A stretch of 64,000 nt of DNA from Photorhabdus bodei (GTDB lineage Bacteria; Pseudomonadota; Gammaproteobacteria; Enterobacterales; Enterobacteriaceae), in assembly GCF_003287735.1 (NCBI RefSeq), contig NZ_NSCM01000001.1:124001-188000 (forward strand), given 5' to 3'. Shown one piece after another: positions 38,126 to 46,108 of this stretch; position 1 is the first letter of the stretch; every line of letters starts with the position of its first letter. Below the pieces are notes generated by a model. It worked only from the letters and a program-made list of their open reading frames with translations, searched no databases and was not told the origin of the DNA. Both the position numbers and the translations under genes were made by a program.

Positions 38126-39475
38126 CTACGATTTTGATATCTTATTTAGCCTACTACGTAGATCTGCGGGGGCAATATAATAAGTTGTCCGTCTTATTTT
38201 TATAGGAAGAAATATATTCATTGCCTCAAGCTCTCTAAGTAATTTTCTGGCTGTATTTTCACTAACATCATATACATTTTGAACCGATTTCACTTTAAAC
38301 AATCTTCCGGGTTCTTTTACACCTTTTTTAATTAAATCTTTTTGAATGAAGGTTAGCTTATTTTTATACTTTGAATTTTCCAACACATCGACAATTTCAT
38401 AAAATTCTTTTGTTTTTACTTTTAAATACTCTTGTAATTCATCAAATGCGTTTAGAATAACATTAACATTAAAATCGATAAAATAAGTTAAATCCCCATA
38501 ATCCTTTTGAACATAAAGATATGACATACCATAGTCCTTAGCGTGCTCCTTGATAACCTTGCTTATTGAAATATATTCAAAAATATCATATCCATTCTTT
38601 AGCATATACCAATAAAATATTGCCCTTGCAGTTCTGCCATTCCCGTCTCTAAATGCGTGTTCATACCCCATCATAAAATGAAGAATAATCGCTTTTATTA
38701 CTGGTGGTATAAATTTCCTGCCATCCTCTCCATTATGATTTTCGTTAACAAAAGCACATAATTCTTCTAACCTATTTTCTAACTCCTTATAGTTTGGCGG
38801 GTAAAATAATGGATTGTCATCATTTCCAATGTAGATATCATTACTGCATCTAAATTCCCCCGGTATATTTTCGTTTTCAGATACGCCATTAGTCGCTATT
38901 CTGTGAAATTCAAGCATCAGATCCCTTGTAAGGAGTTCTTGTTTTCTTTTATCCGCTAGCTTTAATAACATATAATTATTCAGAATCATTCTCTCATCAG
39001 GAGTGCTGGGCGCTAATTCTTCCTCTAGCATTTTTTTTGCGTCAGCTCGGGTAGTTGCCGCACCTTCCAATTGAGCGCTGGTGATGGCTTCTTCCATCAG
39101 TAAAGATGATACTAAGTAATTCTGTTGAACATTATCTGATGCTTGAGATCCTGCAATTGCAGCTACTTTACCGGCACCAAGTTGTACAATTTTGTGCAAC
39201 TTTGGTTCTAGTGCATCATGTATACAAAAACTAAACTCATTCCCGCTTTTATCAAATAAGCCCGTACTTTTTTTTACCTGATCTCTACAGAACTTTACCG
39301 CATACCAGATGTGTTCAGCTTCTTTACTAGGAACTCGCCACTTAAGCTGACTCCAATGAAGGTATCTTCCTTGTTTATCAACAATACTATATTCACTGAG
39401 GTATTCCCCGAATTTAACAAAATCTAAATTTGAAAAATTAAGTTTAGGTGATTGTTCTACAGGATGTTTTGCCAT
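38126..39475 (-). CDS. Chromosomal Fic-family protein with inhibitory motif and winged-helix tail
   Basis: This 449-residue protein has a complete Fic motif, HAFRDGNGRTAR, preceded by an N-terminal inhibitory-helix motif SAQLEG ((S/T)xxxE(G/N)), so it is a self-inhibited (class II) Fic protein. Its C-terminus (FKVKSVQNVYDVSENTARKLLRELEAM) looks like a winged helix. Such proteins AMPylate or otherwise modify bacterial targets. It points opposite to the toxin gene. The two Fic proteins in this window are of different classes and show no general similarity beyond the motif. Confidence 0.9.
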   Translation of the reverse strand: MAKHPVEQSPKLNFSNLDFVKFGEYLSEYSIVDKQGRYLHWSQLKWRVPSKEAEHIWYAVKFCRDQVKKSTGLFDKSGNEFSFCIHDALEPKLHKIVQLGAGKVAAIAGSQASDNVQQNYLVSSLLMEEAITSAQLEGAATTRADAKKMLEEELAPSTPDERMILNNYMLLKLADKRKQELLTRDLMLEFHRIATNGVSENENIPGEFRCSNDIYIGNDDNPLFYPPNYKELENRLEELCAFVNENHNGEDGRKFIPPVIKAIILHFMMGYEHAFRDGNGRTARAIFYWYMLKNGYDIFEYISISKVIKEHAKDYGMSYLYVQKDYGDLTYFIDFNVNVILNAFDELQEYLKVKTKEFYEIVDVLENSKYKNKLTFIQKDLIKKGVKEPGRLFKVKSVQNVYDVSENTARKLLRELEAMNIFLPIKIRRTTYYIAPADLRSRLNKISKS

Positions 39476-39749
39476 ATTACCTCACATTTTAAAATTTGAT
39501 GTATAGGTAAGTATGACAGTAAATCCTTAAGGGGATCAACACGAATAAACCAGATTCATGAACTGTTTGAAACATATTGGGATGTCCCGGGTGGTCAAAT
39601 CCCGATAAAACCACATCATTCTCGTCCCTCAGTCTCTGTTTTTCCTTAAATATCGTGAATCATCAGCGGTGGATTATACCATATTTTAGTAAAATAAGAG
39701 GTATAATAAAGTCTCTTAACTATAAAATTTAAACTTAAGAGGTGTATTT
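39476..39749. other. Region between the Fic gene and the hipB-like gene
   Basis: No intact gene. One open stretch at 39538-39650 encodes about 36 residues (TRINQIHELFETYWDVPGG), ends at a TAA and has no start codon; it may be a remnant but I do not recognise it. AAGAGG upstream of 39750 serves the next gene. Confidence 0.35.
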
Positions 39750-40112
39750 GTGGCTCTAATACTTTATACCGAACCAGAGTTGCTGGCAGAACTTGGGCAC
39801 CGCCTCCGGGAGCATCGGTTACGGCGTAACATGCTCCAGACAGAGCTAGCGCTCAGGAGCGGTATTTCCGTCTCTGCGCTCAAAAAACTTGAAGGCAGCG
39901 GACGGGGCACGCTTGAGAATTTCATGAAGGTCGTCTTTACTCTGCGTCTGGAGAACGAAATTAAATCCCTGTTTGCGCCACAACAGATCAGCATTGCACA
40001 GCTCGAAGCCATGAAAGCACCGGTTCGCCAGCGCGCCCGGCGAACCCAACGTTCGTCTCGGAAACCCTCCGGCCATGGCCGCGCTCATCAATCAGGAGAC
40101 TCAAAAAAATGA
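39750..40112 (+). CDS. HipB-like helix-turn-helix regulator
   Basis: This 120-residue protein starts at GTG 39750 with AAGAGGTG upstream. An Xre-type helix-turn-helix lies at residues 12-65 (LREHRLRRNMLQTELALRSGISVSALKKLE). The C-terminus is rich in Arg/Ser (RQRARRTQRSSRKPSG). In hipBA modules such a protein is the antitoxin and operator-binding repressor. The partner start overlaps its stop (ATGA), but the partner is broken. Base composition is more GC-rich than the surrounding accessory DNA, which suggests a different origin. Confidence 0.7.
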   Translation: MALILYTEPELLAELGHRLREHRLRRNMLQTELALRSGISVSALKKLEGSGRGTLENFMKVVFTLRLENEIKSLFAPQQISIAQLEAMKAPVRQRARRTQRSSRKPSGHGRAHQSGDSKK

Positions 40113-40365
40113 CGACACAAAACTTTCAGTACCGATCACTGAGTCGGCTACAAGTGATCTACAGTGGTCGTGGGGAACAGTGGGTGTTTCCATAGATACT
40201 TACGCGAATTTTGAGCACTTTGAGGACTGGCTTCCTGGCTTCATCGCAGATTCCCTGCCGGATGGCTGGGGACGGCTGCTTATGGACCGGTTCCTTCGCC
40301 GTAATGCCGCATTAACCGTAATCTGTCTCATCTTAAACGATAAATTCAAGGTGCAGGCCTTCTGA
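40109..40365 (+). pseudogene. HipA-like kinase, N-terminal remnant
   Basis: ATG 40109 overlaps the hipB-like stop and has AGGAG upstream; it opens MTTQNFQYRSLSRLQVIYSG, then stops at a TAG near 40192. Another frame continues the family sequence: FEDWLPGFIADSLPDGWGRLLMDRFLRR, the conserved HipA N-terminal region. It breaks off at 40363-40365. The kinase core is absent. This is a frameshifted and truncated HipA-type toxin gene. Confidence 0.7.
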
Positions 40366-40439
40366 ATTCTTCCGTTAATCAGAAGGCCCCGACGGAGGTA
40401 CTGCACATCAGCCACGTCTCGACTGTCGTCTGAAAAGGA

Positions 40440-40919
40440 TTACAACCCTAACTCAGATAATCCAGGATGATCATCAGGGCGGCGACCTAAAGGCCAATGA
40501 AATTTGCGCTCAGATTCTTTTATCGGAAGATCATTAATACAAGCATAACGGTTGTACATCAAACCATCTTCGTTAAATTCCCAATTCTCATTACCATATG
40601 AGCGAAACCAGTTACCGGAATCGTCATGCCATTCATAAGCATAACGAACCGCTATTCTATTCTCAGTAAACGCCCAAAGTTCTTTAATCAATCGATATTC
40701 ATGCTCTTTCGCCCATTTTCTGGCTAATAAGTCCTGAGCTTCTTTACGACTATGTACAAATTCAGCACGATTACGCCAATGGGTATCCAATGAATAAGCC
40801 AATGCAACTTTTTCAGGATCACGGCTATTCCATCCATCTTCCGCAAAGCGAACTTTCTGAATAGCGGTTTCACGGGTAAATGGCGGCACCGGCTGGCGAA
40901 TTTCTTTTGTATTAGACAT
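40440..40919 (-). CDS. DUF1348 / NTF2-like protein
   Basis: This 159-residue protein matches the DUF1348 family (NTF2/SnoaL-like fold): [30 protein letters not shown] near the start, [30 protein letters not shown] in the middle, and [12 protein letters not shown] near the end. Function is not established in this family. It lies 24 bases downstream of the TetR gene on the same strand, so the two are probably one operon and the regulator may control it. Confidence 0.85.
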   Translation of the reverse strand: MSNTKEIRQPVPPFTRETAIQKVRFAEDGWNSRDPEKVALAYSLDTHWRNRAEFVHSRKEAQDLLARKWAKEHEYRLIKELWAFTENRIAVRYAYEWHDDSGNWFRSYGNENWEFNEDGLMYNRYACINDLPIKESERKFHWPLGRRPDDHPGLSELGL

Positions 40920-40943
40920 ATTGTCTCCTAATTAAATTTTCCA

Positions 40944-41549
40944 TTAACTCACATCGTATTTATTCAGCAATGCCTCGGCAATATTCATCGCCTCTAAAGC
41001 ATAATGTGTATCATTCATCACATGCGCAGTTGTAATAGCGCCTTCTATTAAGAGCAGGAGCTTCCTCGCTAAATCCACTGATGAATCCGGCGATATTTCT
41101 TCACAAATAGACAGCACGTAAGTAAAAACTTTCTCTTTATGTTCCTTAGCAATTATTCTTACCGGATCATCAGGATTAGGGCGTTCACCAGATGTATTAA
41201 TAAATGCACATCCTCTAAAATCATCACTTACGAACCATCTTTGTAATACCAAAAAAATATTCAGCAATTTCTCTTTAGGTGTTTTATATTCGGCTATTGA
41301 TGAGGTAAACCATCGCATCCATCGTTCATCTCGCCGACGAAGAACTTCTTCAATCAACCCCTCTTTCGTACCAAAATAACGATAAATTGTCTTACGTGAA
41401 GAACCGGTCGTGCGCGTTATCAGATCGATACCCGTCGCCGCAATCCCCCTTGTGTAAATTAATTCCTCTACAACATCCAACATGTTTTCCCTGATGTTGG
41501 GCACCTGCTCACCTTCCATGTTTTTCATGGTAGAACGATCATTCTCCAT
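40944..41549 (-). CDS. TetR/AcrR family transcriptional regulator
   Basis: I use ATG at 41549 with AAGAGG upstream rather than the TTG six bases before. The 201-residue protein has an N-terminal TetR DNA-binding domain (IYTRGIAATGIDLITRTTGSSRKTIYRYFGTKEGLIEEVL) and a variable ligand domain. It should act as a repressor, probably of its own operon with the DUF1348 gene. Its ligand cannot be inferred. Confidence 0.9.
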   Translation of the reverse strand: MENDRSTMKNMEGEQVPNIRENMLDVVEELIYTRGIAATGIDLITRTTGSSRKTIYRYFGTKEGLIEEVLRRRDERWMRWFTSSIAEYKTPKEKLLNIFLVLQRWFVSDDFRGCAFINTSGERPNPDDPVRIIAKEHKEKVFTYVLSICEEISPDSSVDLARKLLLLIEGAITTAHVMNDTHYALEAMNIAEALLNKYDVS

Positions 41550-41925
41550 AGTCAACCTCTTTACTAAAAAAATGGATTTAAATTGTTATCTCTATGATTT
41601 AAAAAACAATTATCAATATTTGTCGCCTTTATCATCAAAATTGCTCATTCCCATACGAAAATGCCCTTTAATAATGATCTTATCAGAGAAATGAAGAGAT
41701 AATATTAAATTTCCTACTGCCATTTCTTGCTTATTATATCAACTAAAAAATAGAAATTTATTTTTAAAAGGAAAAAACAATATCAATATATTATTTTCAT
41801 AGAATATTTACAATATTCTATTTTATCTCTTTATTGTGAATTATTTTTAATAATAAATTTTTAAGAATATTATTGATAAATATCTTAAAACACTACCAAC
41901 AATTAGACCAAGAAATAAAATGAAT
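41550..41925. other. AT-rich right edge of the accessory island
   Basis: I find no gene. Several short inverted repeats of A/T bases occur, any of which could include the TetR operator, but none is convincing. Confidence 0.4.
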
Positions 41926-41947
41926 GAAGGGCGAATATCCGCCCTTC
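41926..41947 (-). terminator. Terminator of the lapA-lapB-pyrF-yciH operon
   Basis: On the minus strand GAAGGGCG and CGCCCTTC form an 8-bp stem with a 6-base loop, followed by ATTCATTTTATTTC. It lies three bases beyond the yciH stop. Confidence 0.75.
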
Positions 41948-41949
41948 TG

Positions 41950-42276
41950 TCAACCACCAGCTAATTTAACTGTCATACCTTTGGCTTCAAGCAATTGTTT
42001 CAATAAATCCCTTTTATCACCTTGAATTTCTATTTCGCCATCCTTTACTGAACCACCACAGCCACATTTTTTCTTCAATTCAGCCGCCAGTTTAATCAGT
42101 GTCTGATCATCAGCATCAATCCCGGTAATCACGCAAACCCCTTTTCCTTTACGACCACTGGTTTGACGTTGAATACGAACAATACCATCTCCTTTTGGAC
42201 GCTGAGATTTAACCGTTTCTTCCTGAATACGCCCTCTGTCTGTGGAATAGACCAACCGAGAATTATTATCTTGCAT
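41950..42276 (-). CDS. yciH: YciH, SUI1/eIF1-like translation factor
   Basis: This 108-residue protein belongs to the SUI1 family ([42 protein letters not shown]). In E. coli YciH resembles eukaryotic eIF1 and affects start-codon selection under stress. It overlaps pyrF by 11 bases, as in E. coli, and is the last gene of the operon. Confidence 0.95.
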   Translation of the reverse strand: MQDNNSRLVYSTDRGRIQEETVKSQRPKGDGIVRIQRQTSGRKGKGVCVITGIDADDQTLIKLAAELKKKCGCGGSVKDGEIEIQGDKRDLLKQLLEAKGMTVKLAGG

Positions 42277-43012
42277 TAATCACTCCCGCAATAGATTGAT
42301 TAATTTGACGCAATGCGGCCGCAGGATCGGCGGCACGGGTAATCGGACGCCCAATGACCATATAATCAACACCAGCCAATACCGCCTGTTCTGGCGTCAT
42401 GATACGGCGCTGATCACCCACATCACTGCCCGTCGGGCGAATTCCGGGAGTAACTAATTGAAAATGCTGACCACAAACCTTTTTCAGTTGCTGAGCTTCA
42501 TGCGCAGAACAAACCACACCATCCAGCCCACATGCCTGAGCCAGTTTTGCCAACCTTTCAGCCTGTTGCGCTGGTGTCATATCAATCCCAATACCTTGCA
42601 GATCCGATTGTTCCATACTGGTTAATACCGTGACAGCAATTAATAACGGCGCATCATGACCATAAGGTAGCAGCGCCTCTTTCGCCGCTGTCATCATTCT
42701 GGCACCACCACTCGCATGTACGTTTACCATCCAAACCCCCATCTCAGCAGCAGCAGCTACCGCTCTGGCGGTGGTATTAGGGATATCATGGAATTTCAAA
42801 TCCAGAAATACTTCAAAACCACGTTGGTGCAGCAACTTAACAAACTGCGGACCATGTAAGGTAAACATCTCTTTACCTACTTTCAGACGGCAATCCTGTG
42901 GATCAATTTTATCGGCAAAAGCCAGCGCCGCATCCTGATTGTCGTAATCTAAAGCAACAATGACAGGCGAGCTAACCTGTCTACCGAACGATGTTAAGGT
43001 ATGAGATGTCAT
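42266..43012 (-). CDS. pyrF: Orotidine-5'-phosphate decarboxylase
   Basis: This 248-residue enzyme converts OMP to UMP in pyrimidine synthesis. Motifs: [14 protein letters not shown] at the start, and [10 protein letters not shown] with the catalytic Asp-x-Lys-x-x-Asp. [17 protein letters not shown] is the phosphate-binding end, then VIGRPIT. It follows lapB in the standard order. Confidence 0.97.
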   Translation of the reverse strand: MTSHTLTSFGRQVSSPVIVALDYDNQDAALAFADKIDPQDCRLKVGKEMFTLHGPQFVKLLHQRGFEVFLDLKFHDIPNTTARAVAAAAEMGVWMVNVHASGGARMMTAAKEALLPYGHDAPLLIAVTVLTSMEQSDLQGIGIDMTPAQQAERLAKLAQACGLDGVVCSAHEAQQLKKVCGQHFQLVTPGIRPTGSDVGDQRRIMTPEQAVLAGVDYMVIGRPITRAADPAAALRQINQSIAGVINAR

Positions 43013-43056
43013 TTTTTAACCTTTTTGACTAACAAAGCAATATTATGGTGACACTG

Positions 43057-44226
43057 TCACTGACCATCTAATCCACGGATCGGTTTAATCGAATCCCACG
43101 AACGGCATGATGGACAGTGCCAATAAAGCGAATGAGAAGTAAAGCCGCACTTATGGCAGCGATAATTAGGTTTGGTGCGAATTTGCTCACCAACCATGTC
43201 CCGTAGCAAGATAATACTTTCTTTCGCCCGACCCTCTTCTGCTTCGGCCAGGTGGTAATCCATCAAGCGATAAAATAGGCGCATGGTCGGATGACGCTCC
43301 AATCGATGATTGATGTAAGTTTGCGCGACTTCATGCCCTTCTTGCTGCTCGATAATATCAGCCAGCAAAAGCTCGGCCGTTGCCCCACAATCCTCTTCGA
43401 CACAACGTCTCAGGAAATTTTCCCATTCATCAAGCTGATTCCGATGCTGGTAACACTCCTGGAGAATAGGTAACACCTCACTCACCAATTGTTTATCCTG
43501 CTCAAGAACAGATTTTAAAGCATCCGCCGCTTTATTGTACTCTTGCCGGGCCATAAACAGACGCCCCAACATGATAGAAACTCTGGCGCAGTTTTTATCT
43601 GCCTGAACCGCTTTATTGAGATAACCGATAGCCTCATCAAGATCATCACCGCTCATCTCCTGTAAAGCGAGTTCACAATAAAAATGCGCAATTTTTTCCC
43701 GTAAATCATGTTTGCCGGATTTGACTAATTTCTCAGCAATATCAATGGCTTTTTTCCAATCACTGGTTGCCTGATAAATAGTCAGCAGTGATTGAAACGC
43801 ATTTTGTCGAAAATCTTTTTCATTCACCAATTGAGAGAACATATTTTCAGCACGATCATACAAACCCGCAGACATATAATCGCGGCCCAATTGTTGCGTC
43901 GCAAGCAAACGCTGATCAAATGTCAGAGAAGCGCTTTCCATGAGAGATTGATGAATGCGGATAGCCCGCTCTACTTCTCCCCTGGAACGGAATAGATTCC
44001 CCAAAGTCAAATGCGCTTCAAAAGCAGAACTGTCCTCTTTAAGCATTTCAAGAAACAGATCCACGGCTTTATCTTGCTGGTTTGAAAGGAGAAAGTTAAC
44101 CCCGGTAACATATTCTCGTGATAAGCGATCAGCATTTTGTTGCTTATCCTGTTGAGCACTTCTGCGCCCCATATACCAGCCATAAGCAGCGGCCACAGGA
44201 AGCAACAGAAACAACAGCTCTAACAT
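43057..44226 (-). CDS. lapB: LapB (YciM), lipopolysaccharide assembly protein
   Basis: This 389-residue protein has an N-terminal membrane anchor (LLFLLLPVAAAYGWYMG), a run of tetratricopeptide repeats, and a rubredoxin-like metal site at the C-terminus (YRCHKCGFTSHSLYWHCPSC). LapB controls LPS synthesis by directing FtsH to degrade LpxC. The gene is 6 bases from lapA. Length is the same as in E. coli. Confidence 0.96.
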   Translation of the reverse strand: MLELLFLLLPVAAAYGWYMGRRSAQQDKQQNADRLSREYVTGVNFLLSNQQDKAVDLFLEMLKEDSSAFEAHLTLGNLFRSRGEVERAIRIHQSLMESASLTFDQRLLATQQLGRDYMSAGLYDRAENMFSQLVNEKDFRQNAFQSLLTIYQATSDWKKAIDIAEKLVKSGKHDLREKIAHFYCELALQEMSGDDLDEAIGYLNKAVQADKNCARVSIMLGRLFMARQEYNKAADALKSVLEQDKQLVSEVLPILQECYQHRNQLDEWENFLRRCVEEDCGATAELLLADIIEQQEGHEVAQTYINHRLERHPTMRLFYRLMDYHLAEAEEGRAKESIILLRDMVGEQIRTKPNYRCHKCGFTSHSLYWHCPSCRSWDSIKPIRGLDGQ

Positions 44227-44232
44227 AGGGGT

Positions 44233-44544
44233 TTATTCCTTGCTAAGTGCAAGCGATGAATGAGTAACCGAAGGTTCAGCAGGTTGCTCCAGTTGCGCTT
44301 CAAGTCGCTTAATCTTGCGCTCAGCTCTTCCTAATGACAAACGAGCACGAAGATAAAATAATCCACAGATAACCCAACCTAACACGAAACCGCTAGCAAA
44401 TAATACAGCCAAAAGTGTAGATATAGAGTAATTCCCTTTAGCAATCAGATAGTTAAATGTAACGATCTGTTCGTTATTTGATCCAAGAGTCATCGAAATG
44501 ACAAAGATCACCAATACCAGTAATAAAATCAGAAAATATTTCAC
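44233..44544 (-). CDS. lapA: LapA (YciS), inner-membrane protein
   Basis: This 103-residue protein has two membrane segments (residues 3-18 and about 42-65) and a charged C-terminus (RAERKIKRLEAQLEQ). It is the usual partner of LapB. The ATG has AGGAAA just upstream. In most enterobacteria pgpB lies directly upstream; here only a decayed piece is present. Confidence 0.93.
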   Translation of the reverse strand: MKYFLILLLVLVIFVISMTLGSNNEQIVTFNYLIAKGNYSISTLLAVLFASGFVLGWVICGLFYLRARLSLGRAERKIKRLEAQLEQPAEPSVTHSSLALSKE

Positions 44545-44683
44545 ATTTTTTCCTGTTATCTATTGTTGCTTGGACATTATGCTGGATAACGGCTCATTAA
44601 ATTAGCATTTCCAGTCTGGATAAAGGAAGCAATTTATCATGATAAATGCGTCTTTCAGCTTTTTTGCGATATCTTCCCATCGA

Positions 44684-44944
44684 TTAAGTGTAAATAAGAA
44701 GCAATGACACCGCCAAATCCTTTTTGTCGTTAATCAACCGCCATTTTTCTGAGTGACGACGCGACCATAAAAAAACCACTATAAAAAAACCCACTAAAAG
44801 TAGCGACAAACTTGCAGCAAACAGTATATACCTAGAAGGAAAAGCATATCCGGTCTCTCATTGCCAACCTGCCAATAATACAGCTACAGGTGGTAACAAT
44901 AAAATCAGGGTTGCGATAATAATAGGTTTAGTAAATGGATTCAT
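44684..44944 (-). pseudogene. pgpB: Probable decayed pgpB
   Basis: On the minus strand an ATG at 44944 opens 28 codons, MNPFTKPIIIATLILLLPPVAVLLAGWQ, before a TGA; this resembles the N-terminal membrane segment of PgpB (phosphatidylglycerophosphatase/undecaprenyl pyrophosphatase). A second hydrophobic frame, about 44831-44684, reads ASLSLLLVGFFIVVFLWSRRH. The usual catalytic motifs are gone. Position between ribA and lapA is exactly where pgpB lies in E. coli, which is the main support. Confidence 0.5.
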
Positions 44945-44965
44945 ATCTGGCACCGGATTATTTTA

Positions 44966-45092
44966 TATACCCTATGGATTTCAAGTTGCATCGCGACGGC
45001 AAGGGAATGAATCCCCGGGAGCATAGATAACTATGTGACCGGGGTGAGTGAGCGCAGCCAACAAAGAGGCAGCTTGAAAGATGACGGGTATA
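44966..45092 (+). repeat. ERIC element upstream of ribA
   Basis: This is a 127-bp ERIC with TATACCC at the left and GGGTATA at the right. It lies between the pgpB remnant and ribA. Compared with the copy at 45978 it differs at a few bases only, so both are recent relatives. Confidence 0.95.
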
Positions 45093-45316
45093 CACATTTT
45101 AAAAACTTGTTCAGTGTTAACATGTTAGTGTTATAACAGCCATTTATATATGATTATTTGAAAGTTTTTGACGGATAATTCGCGGTAAATATGGCAAAAT
45201 ATAGCCGCATTATAATCAGAGAAAATCTTTTACGCAGTGTCCGCTGATTTCCCAGACCGGTATTGTTTTTCACATCTATTCTTGTAACGAGTCTGAATCA
45301 ACATATGAACAATAAA

Positions 45317-45913
45317 ATGCAATTAAAACGAGTCGCTGAGGCCAAGTTACCCACTCCTTGGGGTGATTTTTTAATGGTCGGCTTTGAAGAAATCGCCACA
45401 GGTCAAGATCATGTCGCATTAGTATACGGTACTATTTCTGGCAATGAACCTGTTCTTTCCAGGATCCATTCAGAATGTCTGACCGGTGACGCCCTGTTTA
45501 GTCTACGTTGTGATTGCGGTTTTCAACTTGAAGCCGCCCTTGCTCAAATTGCTAAAGAAGGGCGAGGTGTATTACTTTATCATCGACAAGAAGGTCGTAA
45601 TATTGGCTTAATCAATAAAATTCGTGCTTACGCGTTACAGGATAACGGTATCGATACTGTAGAAGCTAACCATCAGTTAGGTTTTGCCGCCGATGAGCGT
45701 GATTTCACCTTATGTGCAGATATGTATAAATTACTCGGTGTTCAAGCTATTCGTCTGCTGACAAATAATCCCAAAAAAGTGGAAATTATGACCGAAACAG
45801 GTATTAATATTGTAGAACGTGTTCCATTAATTACCGGCCGGAATCCTAAAAATGCTTATTATTTGGATACCAAAGCCAGAAAAATGGGTCATTTGTTACC
45901 TGAGCAAAGTTAG
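45317..45913 (+). CDS. ribA: GTP cyclohydrolase II
   Basis: This enzyme makes the first pyrimidine precursor of riboflavin from GTP. ATG 45317 gives [20 protein letters not shown], the conserved start; an in-frame ATG at 45305 (MNNKMQLK) would add four residues and may be used. [22 protein letters not shown] holds the zinc-binding cysteines and [11 protein letters not shown] the GTP site. It is 198 residues (E. coli 196). ERIC elements lie on both sides. Confidence 0.95.
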   Translation: MQLKRVAEAKLPTPWGDFLMVGFEEIATGQDHVALVYGTISGNEPVLSRIHSECLTGDALFSLRCDCGFQLEAALAQIAKEGRGVLLYHRQEGRNIGLINKIRAYALQDNGIDTVEANHQLGFAADERDFTLCADMYKLLGVQAIRLLTNNPKKVEIMTETGINIVERVPLITGRNPKNAYYLDTKARKMGHLLPEQS

Positions 45914-45977
45914 TTTCTCAGTAAGCTAGCTGGAAAAGACGGCGCTCAAATAAATCAGTGCCGTCTTTAGTATGATG

Positions 45978-46104
45978 TATACCCTATGGATTTCAAGATG
46001 CATCGCGACGGCAAGGGAGTGAATCCCCGGGAGCATAGCAAACTATGTGACCGGGGTGAGCGAGTGCAGCCAACAAAGAGGCAGCTTGAAAGATAACGGG
46101 TATA
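45978..46104 (+). repeat. ERIC element between convergent ribA and acnA
   Basis: A full 127-bp ERIC (TATACCC...GGGTATA) fills most of the gap between the ribA stop (45913) and the acnA stop (46109). It would be transcribed into both 3' ends, and its inverted-repeat structure could act as a terminator or mRNA stabiliser there. Confidence 0.95.
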
Positions 46105-46108
46105 AAAA

